A stretch of DNA of 64,000 bases, from the NCBI GenBank assembly GCA_964651335.1, contig CAZYVT010000010.1, positions 1 through 64,000 on the forward strand. The letters run 5' to 3'. This document shows, piece after piece, positions 46,851-55,963 of this stretch. Within the stretch, counting starts at the first letter, position 1, and each line of letters opens with the position of its first letter. This DNA comes from 2-02-FULL-66-14 sp964651335. GTDB lineage: Bacteria > Pseudomonadota > Gammaproteobacteria > Burkholderiales > SG8-39. A program made the position numbers and the translations under genes. The notes below the pieces were generated by a model. The model saw nothing but the letters and a program-made list of their open reading frames with translations. It was not told where the DNA came from and did not search any database.

Positions 46851-48069
46851 GTAACCGCCCGGCGCGCGCGAGCAGCCAGGCGACGATCGCCAGGTTGAGC
46901 AGATTCCATCCGATCCCGTTGATGAATGCGGCCTTGTAGGACCCCGTGAGATCGAAGATCGCGCCCGACATCCAGCCGCCGAGCGCCATTCCGAACAGCG
47001 TCGCCATCAGCACCGTACCCACGCGCGCGCCGGCCTCGCGGGGCGAGAAGTACTCGCGCACGATGATGGCGTAGGAGGGCACGATGCCGCCCTGAAAGAG
47101 GCCGAAGAGCGCAGAGACCACGTAAAGCGTCACCAGTTGGTCGGACGGCAGGAAGAACATCAGCGCGAGCCCCTGCAGGCCCGAGCCGAGAAGCAGCGTC
47201 CGGAGACCGCCGATGCGGTCGCAGATCCAGCCCGAAGCGAGCCGGCTCACGATGCCGAAGCCGAGCATCAGCGAAAGCATTTCCGCGCCGCGCGCCGCGC
47301 CATAGCCGAGGTCGCTGCAGTAGGCGACGATATGAACCTGCGGCATCGACATCGCAACGCAACAGGCAAGCCCCGCAATCCAGAGCAGATTTTGCAGCGC
47401 AGTCGGCGAAAGGCCGAGCGGACGCGACGACCACGTCCCGGCGCCGGCAGCGCCCGGTGCCGCGGAGAGCGCGGGAGGCCGCCTCCTCAGCGCAAGCGCG
47501 ACCGGGACCATCACCGCGACGCAGAACAATCCGACTCCGACGTACGTCTGTCGCCATCCCACGGTGTCGAAAAAATGCTGAACCACCGGCGGCCAGATGG
47601 CCCCGGCGAGGTAGTTTCCGCTGGCACAGATTGCGACCGCGATTCCGCGCCGTCGGGTAAACCAGAGCGAGGTATCGGCAACCAGCGGCACAAACGTGGC
47701 CGAGCTGCCGAGAAATCCGATCAGCACGCCGTGCGCGAGCGCGAACTGCCAGAGGCTCCCGGCGGACCCCGCGGCGATGAATCCCAGCCCGAGCGCGACG
47801 CCGCCGCCGAGAACCGGGACCATCGCGCCGAATCGATCCGAGAGCCTGCCCATCAGAATGCCGCCGAACGCGAACCCGACCATGGTCAGGGTATAGGGAA
47901 GGGAAGCGTCGGAGCGCGATACTGCGAACTCCGCCTGCACCGGAGGCAGCGCAACGGTGACGACGTACATTCCGGAGCCGCCGATGGTCATCAGCAGCAG
48001 CGACGCCGCAAGGCGCGCCCATGCGTAACCCGACTCCGCTGCTCCCGGCCTGTCCTTATTGCTTTCCAC
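46831..48069 (-). CDS. MFS transporter (oxalate/formate antiporter-like)
   Basis: This 412-residue, 12-helix major facilitator protein has GRLSDRFGAMVP in the 2-3 loop and ICDRIGGLRTLL in the 8-9 loop, the paired family signatures. It belongs to the monocarboxylate/OxlT-like group by its PLVADTSLWFTRRRGIAVAI segment. It is the last gene of a minus-strand unit after the GntR regulator (26-bp gap), so it probably imports the substrate of the CaiB/MmgE genes. It converges on the SauT-like gene; SauU of the sulfoacetate system is also MFS, so that role cannot be excluded. Confidence 0.85.
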   Translation of the reverse strand: MESNKDRPGAAESGYAWARLAASLLLMTIGGSGMYVVTVALPPVQAEFAVSRSDASLPYTLTMVGFAFGGILMGRLSDRFGAMVPVLGGGVALGLGFIAAGSAGSLWQFALAHGVLIGFLGSSATFVPLVADTSLWFTRRRGIAVAICASGNYLAGAIWPPVVQHFFDTVGWRQTYVGVGLFCVAVMVPVALALRRRPPALSAAPGAAGAGTWSSRPLGLSPTALQNLLWIAGLACCVAMSMPQVHIVAYCSDLGYGAARGAEMLSLMLGFGIVSRLASGWICDRIGGLRTLLLGSGLQGLALMFFLPSDQLVTLYVVSALFGLFQGGIVPSYAIIVREYFSPREAGARVGTVLMATLFGMALGGWMSGAIFDLTGSYKAAFINGIGWNLLNLAIVAWLLARAGRLLTPRAA

Positions 48070-48095
48070 TGATGCGAGTTGGATGGTGAATGCGG

Positions 48096-48815
48096 CTAAT
48101 CGCGCTTGAAGCGCATCTCGTAGGCGAATTCCGCCCCTGCGTGCAGCGAGTCGGACATCTCAAGCAGGCGCTCGTTCGCATCGTAGTAATAGCGCCGTAC
48201 CCGCAAACCGCAGGTTCCGGGCCTCGATCCGAGCCGCTTCGCATGGCGCTCCGGAAGCGGGACCGCCTCGATTTTCTGTCCGATCCACGCAATGCGGACG
48301 CCCAGCTCCCTTTCTACGAGCGGATAGATTACAGCGCCGATTGTCGGGATCCGTTTCTCGACACCGGCGAGCGCATGGTTCAGGTAGACCGTGACAAGAC
48401 ATAGAGGACATTTCCCGTCCGGTCGTCGGCGGATGCCGTCGAGTCTGATCCATTCCTGGCCGCGTCTGCCGCCCAGCAGCGCGGCTGCCTCGGCATCGGC
48501 CTTGATACGCGATCTGTGTTCGATCACGAGCCGGATATCCGAAGCGTACCGAAACAGGTCGGCTGCCGAGCTGACCGGCAGGCTGAATGCAGTGCGTGCC
48601 CGCGCCGCGGCCACGGTCGTCCCCGCCCGCCGCCGCCGCGTGACAAGCCCTGCGTCGCGCAGTTGGCGCAACGCCTCGCGCGCCGTGTAACGACTGACCC
48701 GATACCTTTTGCACAGCTCCACCTCGGTCGGCAGCGAGTCGCCGATCGAGAGCTTGCCGGAAGTAATGCGCCCGGCGAGCGCTTTCGCGATCCGTTCGTA
48801 GCGGTGCTGCTTCAC
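48096..48815 (-). CDS. GntR-family regulator (HutC/UTRA type)
   Basis: This 239-residue regulator has an N-terminal winged helix (YERIAKALAGRITSGKL, LPTEVELCKRYRVSRYTAREAL, LVTRRRRAGT) and a C-terminal UTRA ligand-binding domain from about residue 90. It lies between CaiB and MFS genes in one direction with gaps of 18 and 26 bases, so it is likely an autoregulated repressor of that operon. Despite the HutC class it is far from the hut genes. Confidence 0.85.
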   Translation of the reverse strand: MKQHRYERIAKALAGRITSGKLSIGDSLPTEVELCKRYRVSRYTAREALRQLRDAGLVTRRRRAGTTVAAARARTAFSLPVSSAADLFRYASDIRLVIEHRSRIKADAEAAALLGGRRGQEWIRLDGIRRRPDGKCPLCLVTVYLNHALAGVEKRIPTIGAVIYPLVERELGVRIAWIGQKIEAVPLPERHAKRLGSRPGTCGLRVRRYYYDANERLLEMSDSLHAGAEFAYEMRFKRD

Positions 48816-48833
48816 CGCGCACCAACTCCCGGA

Positions 48834-50048
48834 TCAGCCCACAACCCCATCGGCGCGAAGCGCTGCGATGCGGGCGATGTCGTAACCCAGCAGGCGCAAA
48901 AGCGCATCGGTATCGGCGCCCAGCGCCGGTGCCGCGCGCCTGGGCAGTTCGGCGTCGGCGCAGCGAATCGGATTCGCGATCAGGCGGGCCTTGCGGCCGT
49001 CGTCGTACGCGAAATCGAGGATTCCCCGGCGTTCCGAAACGAACGGGTTGTCGAGCGCCTGAGCGAGATCGTTGACCGGCGCGACCGGGACCTTGCCCGC
49101 GAGCTTTTTCAGCCATGCCGACGTTGGTTCACGCAGGAATTCGCGATCGAGCAGGTCGGAAATTTCGCCGCGGCGCTCAAGCCGCGCGGCGAACGTCGCG
49201 TAACGCCGGTCGCTCGTCCATTCGGGATGCCCGAGCGCGGCAGCCAGCAGTCCCCAGAACTTCTCCTTGTTGCACATCACGAAGATCCAGCCGTCTTTGG
49301 TGCGAAAGAGCTGGCTCGGCACCAGCGACGGATGTGCGGAGTGCTTCTCGCGCTGCAGTACCGCGCCGGCGTTCAGGTACCAGGTGCCCGGATAGTTGAG
49401 ATTGAAGAGCGCGAGGTCGAAAAGGCTCGTGTCGAGGTCGCGCCCCCGGCCGGTGGCGCGCGCGCTCGTAATGCCGGCCAGAAGCGCGAACGCGGCGACC
49501 AGACCGGTCATCAGATCGACGACCGAGAGGCCGTAGCGCGCCGGCGGTCCGTCCGGCTCTCCGGTCAACGTCATGTGCCCCGCTTCGGCCTGCATCAGGT
49601 AATCGTAGCCGGGCCAGGAAGCGCGCGACCCGCGGCGCCCATAGGCGGAGAGGTGTACGCAGACGATCCGGGGATTGACCTCGCGAAGCGTCTCGTACGT
49701 CAAGCCAAGCTTGTCAGGGAGGTCGCCACGCAGATTGTTCAGCACGCCGTCCGCGGTGCGCGCCAGATCGCGGAACACCGAGATCCCCTCCGGATGCTGC
49801 AGATCCAGCGCGATCGAGCGCTTGTTGCGGTTGAACGTCTGGAAGAACTGGCTGTCTTGCGGGCCGAAGTAGTGGGGCCCGACCTCCCGGCCGATGTCGC
49901 CCCGCTCTCGCAAGTTTTCCACCTTGATGACCTCGGCGCCGAGGTCGGCGAAATAGACCGTACCGGCGGGGCCTGCGCCGTAGTGCTCGACCGCGAGGAT
50001 CCGGATCCCCTCAAGAGGCAGGCGGCCGGACCCTGCTTCCCGGGTCAT
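48834..50048 (-). CDS. CaiB/BaiF family (class III) CoA-transferase
   Basis: This 404-residue enzyme transfers CoA between acids. N-terminal LEGIRILAVEHYGAGP and YFADLGAEVIKVEN are standard, and the catalytic Asp should be that of WPGYDYLMQAEAG (about residue 160). GLSVVDLMTGLVAAFALLAG follows as usual. The start is ATG at 50048, eight bases after the MmgE/PrpD stop. With MmgE/PrpD, MaoC and acyl-CoA dehydrogenase nearby, a role in activating a branched dicarboxylate is plausible. Confidence 0.88.
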   Translation of the reverse strand: MTREAGSGRLPLEGIRILAVEHYGAGPAGTVYFADLGAEVIKVENLRERGDIGREVGPHYFGPQDSQFFQTFNRNKRSIALDLQHPEGISVFRDLARTADGVLNNLRGDLPDKLGLTYETLREVNPRIVCVHLSAYGRRGSRASWPGYDYLMQAEAGHMTLTGEPDGPPARYGLSVVDLMTGLVAAFALLAGITSARATGRGRDLDTSLFDLALFNLNYPGTWYLNAGAVLQREKHSAHPSLVPSQLFRTKDGWIFVMCNKEKFWGLLAAALGHPEWTSDRRYATFAARLERRGEISDLLDREFLREPTSAWLKKLAGKVPVAPVNDLAQALDNPFVSERRGILDFAYDDGRKARLIANPIRCADAELPRRAAPALGADTDALLRLLGYDIARIAALRADGVVG

Positions 50049-50056
50049 GTCCGCGC

Positions 50057-51475
50057 TCAGCGCCCGGCGAGCGTCTCGGCGAAGCCGAGTGCGCTCGACG
50101 CCGCGTCGAGCTTGAGAACGGCATCCCTGATCTCCGCCGCGCGCTGCTCGGGCACGGCGCCGGCCGCGTTCTGCATGAACTTCGTTTCGATCTCCGCGTC
50201 CGTGAGCGGCCGGTCGGCGCTGCCGCGGTGGATCTGCTCGCGTTGGCGAAGTTGCCGTCCGTCCTTCATGTGGACGATCACCTCGCCGGAGTAGTGTGCC
50301 GGGAACCCCGAGCGCGGATCGATTTCGTAGTCCACTTTCGCAGCGAGCGCGAGGATCGTGGAATCGCGCAGTGCTTCTTCTTCGAGCTCCGCCAGGCCGA
50401 ACGCGCCGCGCGCCAGGCTTGCCGCGATCGCGTACGGCACACTGAACTTCGCGTCGTAGTCGTTCGCGGGCCTGCGCTTGTTTTCGGCCGGTTCGCACAC
50501 GGCCTGCACCACTTCCCGCGGCACGAGCGCGGTGATGCGGCTGACGGCGCCGGGCTTGACACCCTGGCGCCGCAGTTCGATCGCCGCGTCCGCAAAGGCG
50601 TGTACGAAATAGCATGCCGGAAACGGTTTCACCGCGACGTTCATGGTCTCCCACGTTTCGCCCAGATCCGAAGTCGCACGCGAATAGTCGCAGTCCTTCG
50701 CGAGCGGGCCCAGATGGCTCGCATAGAGACCGAAGCGGCCCTCGTACGCCGCCCGCGGCGCGACAAAGCCGTGTCGGGCCATCGACGCCGCGACGATGCC
50801 GCATACGCCTGCCCAGCCCGGATGAAAGCGTTTGGTCCACGCTCCGTCTTCGAGGAACTGGAGATTTCCCGAGGCGACCGAAAGGGCCACGCCCTGGGCA
50901 TGCGCAAGCTGCGCGGGGCTGAGCCGGTAGAGCCGTCCTGCGGCGAGGGCGCAGGCAAATGCTCCAATGAGCCCGGTCGGATGAAAACCGACCTGGTGAA
51001 AGCCGCCCTTCGCCACCGCAGCAAGCCGGGCGCCCGCTTCCAGCGCCACGACGTAGGCGGAAAGCAAATCGCAGCCCGAAGCGCCCAGCCGTGCGGCAAC
51101 GCCGAGCGCGGTCGGAAACGCGCTCACGGTCAGGTGCACAATGCCTTCGCTGTGCGTGTCATCGTAGTCGAGCCCATGTGCCAGCAACCCGTTCGCGAGC
51201 ACCGCGTCGCGAAGCGGCAGTCGCACTCCATGCCCAATGACCACGCTGTCTCCAGCGCCGGCGAGCTCGGCAATGGCGTCGACCGAACGGCGGGCGAATT
51301 CAAAGCGCTTCGCGGCAAGCGCGCAGCCGACGGCGTCGAGGATCAGGAACTTCGCGCGCTCGCGTACCGCCCGTGGAATCGCGCTCCACCGCAACGTGGC
51401 GGCGAAATCGCCGAGCCGTTCGGAAATCGCGGGCGCTGCCGGTACGCCGGGGAGATTTTCCGGGACCGCAGCCAC
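50057..51475 (-). CDS. MmgE/PrpD family protein
   Basis: This 472-residue protein belongs to the family of 2-methylcitrate dehydratase (PrpD) and cis-aconitate decarboxylase. Typical phrases: ILDAVGCALAA, ANGLLAHGLDYDDTH, GFHPTGLIGAFACALAAG, KRFHPGWAGVCGI and KPFPACYFVHAF. The HGLDYDDTH segment holds the conserved Asp/His residues. It leads a minus-strand operon (MmgE, CaiB, GntR, MFS). The family covers dehydratases and decarboxylases of small polycarboxylates; the actual reaction is not predictable here. Confidence 0.85.
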   Translation of the reverse strand: MAAVPENLPGVPAAPAISERLGDFAATLRWSAIPRAVRERAKFLILDAVGCALAAKRFEFARRSVDAIAELAGAGDSVVIGHGVRLPLRDAVLANGLLAHGLDYDDTHSEGIVHLTVSAFPTALGVAARLGASGCDLLSAYVVALEAGARLAAVAKGGFHQVGFHPTGLIGAFACALAAGRLYRLSPAQLAHAQGVALSVASGNLQFLEDGAWTKRFHPGWAGVCGIVAASMARHGFVAPRAAYEGRFGLYASHLGPLAKDCDYSRATSDLGETWETMNVAVKPFPACYFVHAFADAAIELRRQGVKPGAVSRITALVPREVVQAVCEPAENKRRPANDYDAKFSVPYAIAASLARGAFGLAELEEEALRDSTILALAAKVDYEIDPRSGFPAHYSGEVIVHMKDGRQLRQREQIHRGSADRPLTDAEIETKFMQNAAGAVPEQRAAEIRDAVLKLDAASSALGFAETLAGR

Positions 51476-51611
51476 GCTCAGGCGAATCCTGCGCCGGAAT
51501 CGGGCGCGGCAAGGCGGCAGAGCAGGGTCTTGCGAAGCATCGGCGGTCCTCCACCAGTCCAGCGCAAATTGTTCTACAATTGTCCGGACAAATCAAGAAA
51601 TCGCGAGCAAC
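51476..51611. promoter_or_regulatory. divergent control region between MmgE and MaoC operons
   Basis: The 136-bp gap separates the two divergent units. It includes AATTGTTCTACAATTGT near 51577-51593, in which ACAATTGT is a perfect palindrome and AATTGTTCTACAATT an inverted repeat. The spot is suited to GntR operators and could be bound by the regulator at 48096-48815. Confidence 0.5.
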
Positions 51612-52130
51612 GTGGCGGGCGAATCGGTGCAGGTCGGGGACAAGCGCTACCGCGAGCGCTTCGGCCGGTATTTCGAGGACTTCACGGTCGGCGACGTCTA
51701 CGAGCATCGCCCGGGGCGCACGATCACCGAGGCCGACAATACCTGGTTCGCGCTTCTCACCATGAACACCCATCCGATCCACTTCGACGCCGAGTACGCA
51801 CGGCACACGGAATTCGGCCGGCCGCTCGTCGTGAGTACCCTGACCCTGTCGATCCCGGTCGGCATGAGCGTCTCGGACACCAGTCAGAAGGCGATCGCCA
51901 ATCTTGGCTGGCGCGAGATCAAGCTGCCGCGGCCGGTCTTCGCGGGCGATACGCTGTACGCCGAATCGGCGGTGCTCGAAAAGCGCGAGTCGAAGTCCCG
52001 CCCCGGCCAGGGCATCGTCACCATCAGGACGACCGGCCGCAATCAGCGTGGCGAGATCGTGTGCGAGTTCGAACGCACCATGCTCGTCATGAATCGCGGC
52101 AACACGCTGGAAGAACGCGCCGGCTACTGA
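51612..52130 (+). CDS. MaoC-family dehydratase
   Basis: This 172-residue hot-dog protein has the MaoC hydratase signature TEADNTWFALLTMNTHPIHFDAEYA split across its catalytic region (Asp and His expected there) and GRPLVVSTLTLSI. FGRYFEDFTVGDVYEHRPGR at the start resembles mesaconyl-CoA hydratase-like MaoC proteins. Start GTG at 51612 is chosen for frame and length; GTG 51627 is an alternative. The acyl-CoA dehydrogenase gene follows after 12 bases. Confidence 0.82.
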   Translation: MAGESVQVGDKRYRERFGRYFEDFTVGDVYEHRPGRTITEADNTWFALLTMNTHPIHFDAEYARHTEFGRPLVVSTLTLSIPVGMSVSDTSQKAIANLGWREIKLPRPVFAGDTLYAESAVLEKRESKSRPGQGIVTIRTTGRNQRGEIVCEFERTMLVMNRGNTLEERAGY

Positions 52131-52142
52131 AAAGGGTCAGCC

Positions 52143-53321
52143 ATGAACGCACCGCAGCGCCGGTTTCAGGTCGGGCCGCAATCCGAAGAGGCGAAGCAGA
52201 TTCTGGACGCGATCGACAGTTGGTTGAAGCGCCACGTGCAGCCCCACGTGGCCCGGCTGGAGCACGCAGACCTCTACCCGACCGAGATGGCCGAGCAGAT
52301 GAGGGAGCTCGGCCTGTTCGGTGCGACCATCGGTCCGGAATACGGCGGCCTAGGGCTGTCGGCCGAACTCTATGCGCGGATCGTGACCCGCATCTCCGAG
52401 GTGTGGATGTCGCTCACCGGCATCTTCAATTCTCACCTGATGATGGCGTTGATGGTCGAGCGCTATGCAGGCGCGGAACTCAAGACCCGGTTCCTTCCGC
52501 GCTTCGCAAGCGGCGAGCTGCGCGGCGGACTCGCGCTCACGGAGCCGAATGCCGGCACCGACCTGCAAGCCATCCGGACGCGCGCTCGCCGCGAAGGCGA
52601 TCAATACGTGCTCAACGGCACGAAGACATGGATCTCGAACGGCATCCACGGCTCCTGCTTCGCGGTCCTGACGAAGACGGATCCCGATGCGGAGCCGCGC
52701 CACAAGGGCATGAGCATGTTCCTGTGCGAAAAAGGCGAGGGGTTTTCGGTCAGCCGGAAGCTGGAAAAGATCGGCTACAAGGGGATCGACTCCGCCGAGC
52801 TTGTGTTCCAGGACTATCGCGTGCCGGCGGCGAACCTGATCGGCGGCGAGGAAGGCCGCGGCTTTCATCACGCCGTGGGGGGGCTGGAGCTGGGCCGCAT
52901 CAACGTCGCCGCGCGCGGCGTCGGCATTGCGGCAGCCGCGCTCGCGGAAGCGGTGAAGTACTCGCAGCAGCGCCACACTTTCGGCAAGCCGATCTGCGAG
53001 CACCAGGCAATCCAGTTGAAGCTCGGCGAGATGGCCACGCGCGTCGAAGCGGCGCGACTGCTGGTGCGCAACGCGGCGGAAATCTACGACCGCGGCGAGC
53101 GCTGCGACATGGAGGCGGGAATGGCAAAGTATTTCGCGACCGAAGCGGCGTTCGAGAATGCCCATGAAGCGATGCGCATTCACGGCGGCTATGGATACTC
53201 GACGGAGTTTCCGGTCGAGCGCCTGTACCGCGATGCGCCGCTGCTCTGCATCGGCGAAGGCACGAACGAGATGCAGCGCATCATCATCGCGAAGCAGCTC
53301 ATCCAGCGTAACCGCATCTGA
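52143..53321 (+). CDS. acyl-CoA dehydrogenase
   Basis: This 392-residue FAD enzyme desaturates an acyl-CoA. Signature 1 is ALTEPNAGTDLQAI with the usual KTWISNGIHG after it; signature 2 lies in QRHTFGKPICEHQAIQ; the C-terminal GGYGYSTEFPVERLYRD and the catalytic-type Glu of CIGEGTNEMQR are intact. GGGTC precedes the ATG at 52143 by a short gap. Together with the MaoC hydratase it gives two consecutive beta-oxidation steps, supporting a branched-acid pathway with the divergent CaiB and MmgE genes. Confidence 0.9.
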   Translation: MNAPQRRFQVGPQSEEAKQILDAIDSWLKRHVQPHVARLEHADLYPTEMAEQMRELGLFGATIGPEYGGLGLSAELYARIVTRISEVWMSLTGIFNSHLMMALMVERYAGAELKTRFLPRFASGELRGGLALTEPNAGTDLQAIRTRARREGDQYVLNGTKTWISNGIHGSCFAVLTKTDPDAEPRHKGMSMFLCEKGEGFSVSRKLEKIGYKGIDSAELVFQDYRVPAANLIGGEEGRGFHHAVGGLELGRINVAARGVGIAAAALAEAVKYSQQRHTFGKPICEHQAIQLKLGEMATRVEAARLLVRNAAEIYDRGERCDMEAGMAKYFATEAAFENAHEAMRIHGGYGYSTEFPVERLYRDAPLLCIGEGTNEMQRIIIAKQLIQRNRI

Positions 53322-53361
53322 GCGAACGCGGTCCCGCAACCGCCTGCGGTCCGCTGGAACG

Positions 53362-53700
53362 TCACCTCAGCACCAGCGCCGACAGCAGCCAGGAGATCAG
53401 GCTGTAGACCATGGCGCCCAGGACGCCGGCCCAGAAGCCTGCGACGACGAAGCCCTGAATGAACGATCCGACGAACCAGAACAGCAGACCGTTGATCACG
53501 AAGATGAACAGGCCCAGCGTCAGGATTGTGACTGGCAATGTCAGAAGCACGAGGACCGGCCGGATGACCGCGTTCACCAGTCCGAGGATCAGCGCTGCCA
53601 CGAGCGCGGTGGTGAAGTCCGCGACGCTGATTGATGGCATCAGGTACGCCACCGCGATCAGCGAGGCGGCGTTGATGAGCCAGACGAGCAGAAGCCTCAC
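53362..53700 (-). CDS. phage holin family 4-like / YvlD-type membrane protein
   Basis: This 112-residue protein has four hydrophobic helices and the family words VNAVIRPVLVLLTLPVTILTLGLF and FVINGLLFWFV, read in parts. Despite the holin name, chromosomal copies are not phage genes; function is unknown. It stands alone, convergent with the acyl-CoA dehydrogenase gene. Confidence 0.8.
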   Translation of the reverse strand: MRLLLVWLINAASLIAVAYLMPSISVADFTTALVAALILGLVNAVIRPVLVLLTLPVTILTLGLFIFVINGLLFWFVGSFIQGFVVAGFWAGVLGAMVYSLISWLLSALVLR

Positions 53701-53748
53701 CGGATCTCCCTCAATCCAAGAGCGCGATTATCGTGCCCTTCATCGCCG

Positions 53749-54681
53749 TCATTCGACTCTCGTGCTTTCGATCCCCAGGCCGGCCGCGACCCAGGCATCG
53801 ATGCCTCCGGCGAGCGGGCGCACGCGGCGGATGCCGCGATCCCGCAGCAGCATCGCGACCTTGACCGCGGTCGCCTCGTTGGGGCACGCGCAGTACACGA
53901 CCACGTCCCGGTCGCGCGGAATCTCCGCCAGCGTGCGCTCGAGGTCGTCGAGATCCACCGGCCGCGCGCCGGGAATCCGGCGCCCGTCCAGCTCGCGGTG
54001 GGTGCGCGAGCGCACGTCGAGGATGATCGGATCGTCCCCCCGGTTCATCATCTCGTAGAGCTCGTCCACCCCGATGCGCGCGGTGCGCAGGGACTTGAGA
54101 AAGCGCGCGCGATCCCACCAGCGATACGCCACGTAGAGCGCGAGCAGGACGACGATGACGAGCAATGCGCCGCCGCCGAGGGCGGCGAGACGGTCGAGCA
54201 GCCAGTCGATCTGGCCGTGGAACAGGAGCCCGAGCGTAAGCCCCGCACCGCAATACAGCGCCGCCCCGGCGCCGTTGTAAACGAGAAACGACCAGGTCTT
54301 GAGCCCGAGCGCACCGGCGACCGGCGGTGCCACTGTAGCCAGCCCCGGCACGAACTTCGCGACCACGAGGGTGGCGACGCCGCGGCGCTCGTACGTGGTC
54401 TCGGTCTGGCGCACGCACGAGTCGGGCGAGAGAGAGACGCGGCACAGGAGCTTCAGCACGCGGTAACCGTAGCGCCGCCCGGCCCAGAACCACGCCAGAT
54501 CGCCGAGGGTGCAGGCGAGGATCGAGACGGCGAGCGCATACACCCCGTAGACCGGATCGTCGATCGCTTTCGCGCCGGCGAACAGCAGGACCGGCAGCGC
54601 CGGGATCGGCGCCCCCAACTGCTCCAGCAGCACGAAGCCGAAGACCGCGACCAGGCCGTACTCGGCGAAAAACCGGGTGAT
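53749..54681 (-). CDS. DedA-family membrane protein fused to a rhodanese domain
   Basis: The N-terminal ~190 residues form a DedA/VTT membrane domain (EQLGAPIPALP, LGDLAWFWAGRRYG, FVPGLATVAPPVAGAL). The C-terminal ~100 residues are a rhodanese with catalytic Cys in VVYCACPNEATA. The first conventional start (GTG at 54633) would cut the first helix. The conserved DedA N-terminus FFAEYGLVAVFGF continues upstream to an ATC at 54679-54681, placed 4 bases after GGAGGAG. I therefore propose an AUC start (310 aa) or a sequence error. DedA proteins handle lipid carriers and membrane homeostasis; the rhodanese role is unknown. Confidence 0.75.
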   Translation of the reverse strand: MTRFFAEYGLVAVFGFVLLEQLGAPIPALPVLLFAGAKAIDDPVYGVYALAVSILACTLGDLAWFWAGRRYGYRVLKLLCRVSLSPDSCVRQTETTYERRGVATLVVAKFVPGLATVAPPVAGALGLKTWSFLVYNGAGAALYCGAGLTLGLLFHGQIDWLLDRLAALGGGALLVIVVLLALYVAYRWWDRARFLKSLRTARIGVDELYEMMNRGDDPIILDVRSRTHRELDGRRIPGARPVDLDDLERTLAEIPRDRDVVVYCACPNEATAVKVAMLLRDRGIRRVRPLAGGIDAWVAAGLGIESTRVE

Positions 54682-54708
54682 TTGTCTCCTCCAGGTCGAG
54701 GATGAACC

Positions 54709-55122
54709 TTACTTTGCGGGCTCCGCCCGCTCCAGCGCCCAGGCGCCGGGGCCGCAGGCGGCAAGCAGCAGCATGCCGCCCATGATCGCAAGGTTTTTCA
54801 TGAAATGGATCTGCTGCATCGCGGCCTGCGCTGCAGGTGCCGCCCAGAAGGCATGGAACACGAGCGTCGCCGGAATCAGGAACAGGAAAAGCGCGGCGGC
54901 CGCCCAGCGGGTCTTCCAGCCCAGCACAAGCAGCAGCCCGCCGCCTAGTTCGACTGCGATCGTCAACACCAGCAGCACATTGGCAACCGGCAGACCTGCG
55001 CTCGCCATGTAGCCGGCGGTGCCGGAGAAACTGGTGATCTTGCCGCCGCCCGATACGATGAAAAGCAGCGCCAGCAGGATGCGGCCTGACAGGAGGGCGG
55101 CGTTTTGCATTTGGGGGTTCAT
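54709..55122 (-). CDS. DoxX family membrane protein
   Basis: This 137-residue, four-helix protein matches DoxX: GRILLALLFIVSGGGKITSF at the N-terminus, ELGGGLLLVLGWKTRWAA, and a C-terminal IHFMKNLAIMGGMLLL. GGAGGGAACC precedes the ATG at 55122. It may be cotranscribed with the DedA-rhodanese gene (27-bp gap). Function unproven. Confidence 0.85.
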   Translation of the reverse strand: MNPQMQNAALLSGRILLALLFIVSGGGKITSFSGTAGYMASAGLPVANVLLVLTIAVELGGGLLLVLGWKTRWAAAALFLFLIPATLVFHAFWAAPAAQAAMQQIHFMKNLAIMGGMLLLAACGPGAWALERAEPAK

Positions 55123-55264
55123 GGAGTGGTTCCCTCCTGTAGTTGGTGCCTCGATCGGGCAGGATCAAACAGCGGCACATCGGCATTGTCGGCCAGTTCG
55201 AAGTCCATCGGCTGCGCGATCACCGCGTCGGCCTCTCGGCAAAAACCAGGTAATCGCGTTTTCC

Positions 55265-55963
55265 TCAGGCGAGATCGAACAGCAGCACTTCGGCCTGTTC
55301 GCCGTGCTCGATCGCGATTTCATTCAACCCTTCGCCCTTGAGCGCGTCGCCAGCGGCGAGCGGCTGGCCGTTCACGGTGACGCTGCCGCGCGCCACGTGC
55401 ACATAGGCGCGCCGCCCGGGCGCCAGCGCGTGCGTCACTTTTTCCTTGCCGTCGATCAGGGCGGCGTACAGGCGGGCGTCCTGGTGGAGCTTCACCGAGC
55501 CCTCGGCACCGTCGGGCGAGGCGATGAGGCGCAGGCGCCCGCGCTTTTCCGCGGCGTCGAAATGCTTTTCCTCGTAACCGGGTGCGATGCCGGTGACGTC
55601 AGGCTCGATCCAGATCTGCAGGAAATGCACCAGCTCGGACTTGGATGGATTGAATTCGGAGTGCCGCACGCCGGTGCCCGCGCTCATCCTCTGCACGTCT
55701 CCGGGGCGGATCACCGAGCCGTTGCCCATGCTGTCCTTGTGCTCGAGCGCGCCTTCCAGCACGTAGCTGATGATCTCCATGTCGCGGTGCCCGTGCGTGC
55801 CGAAGCCCATGCCGGGCTGCACGCGGTCCTCATTGATGACGCGCAGGTCGCCAAAGCCCATCTGGGCCGGGTCGTGGTAATCGGCGAAGGAAAAGCTGTG
55901 GAAGGAGCGCAGCCAGCCGTGGTCAGCGTAGCCGCGTTCGTTGGCCTTGCGGACCTGCATCAT
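55265..55963 (-). CDS. pirin family protein
   Basis: This 232-residue bicupin has the pirin metal site: His pair in GTHGHRDMEIISYVLEG (about residues 56-60) and His and Glu in GVRHSEFNPS. The second cupin is shorter, ending EVLLFDLA. Some pirins are quercetinases; this one has no specific clue. The first 56 codons plus about 55 bp upstream recur as a broken copy at 58871-59091. Confidence 0.9.
   Translation of the reverse strand: MMQVRKANERGYADHGWLRSFHSFSFADYHDPAQMGFGDLRVINEDRVQPGMGFGTHGHRDMEIISYVLEGALEHKDSMGNGSVIRPGDVQRMSAGTGVRHSEFNPSKSELVHFLQIWIEPDVTGIAPGYEEKHFDAAEKRGRLRLIASPDGAEGSVKLHQDARLYAALIDGKEKVTHALAPGRRAYVHVARGSVTVNGQPLAAGDALKGEGLNEIAIEHGEQAEVLLFDLA

Noticed and set aside
46831..48069. 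Calling the MFS gene sauU
   Set aside because: It is convergent with the SauT-like gene and follows the GntR and CaiB genes in its own direction, so it more likely serves that operon.
48096..48815. HutC repressor of the hut genes
   Set aside because: It is of the HutC class but about 16 kb from the hut genes and sits inside the CaiB/MFS operon.
53362..53700. Prophage signal from a holin-like protein
   Set aside because: This holin-named family is mostly chromosomal, and no other phage gene is nearby.
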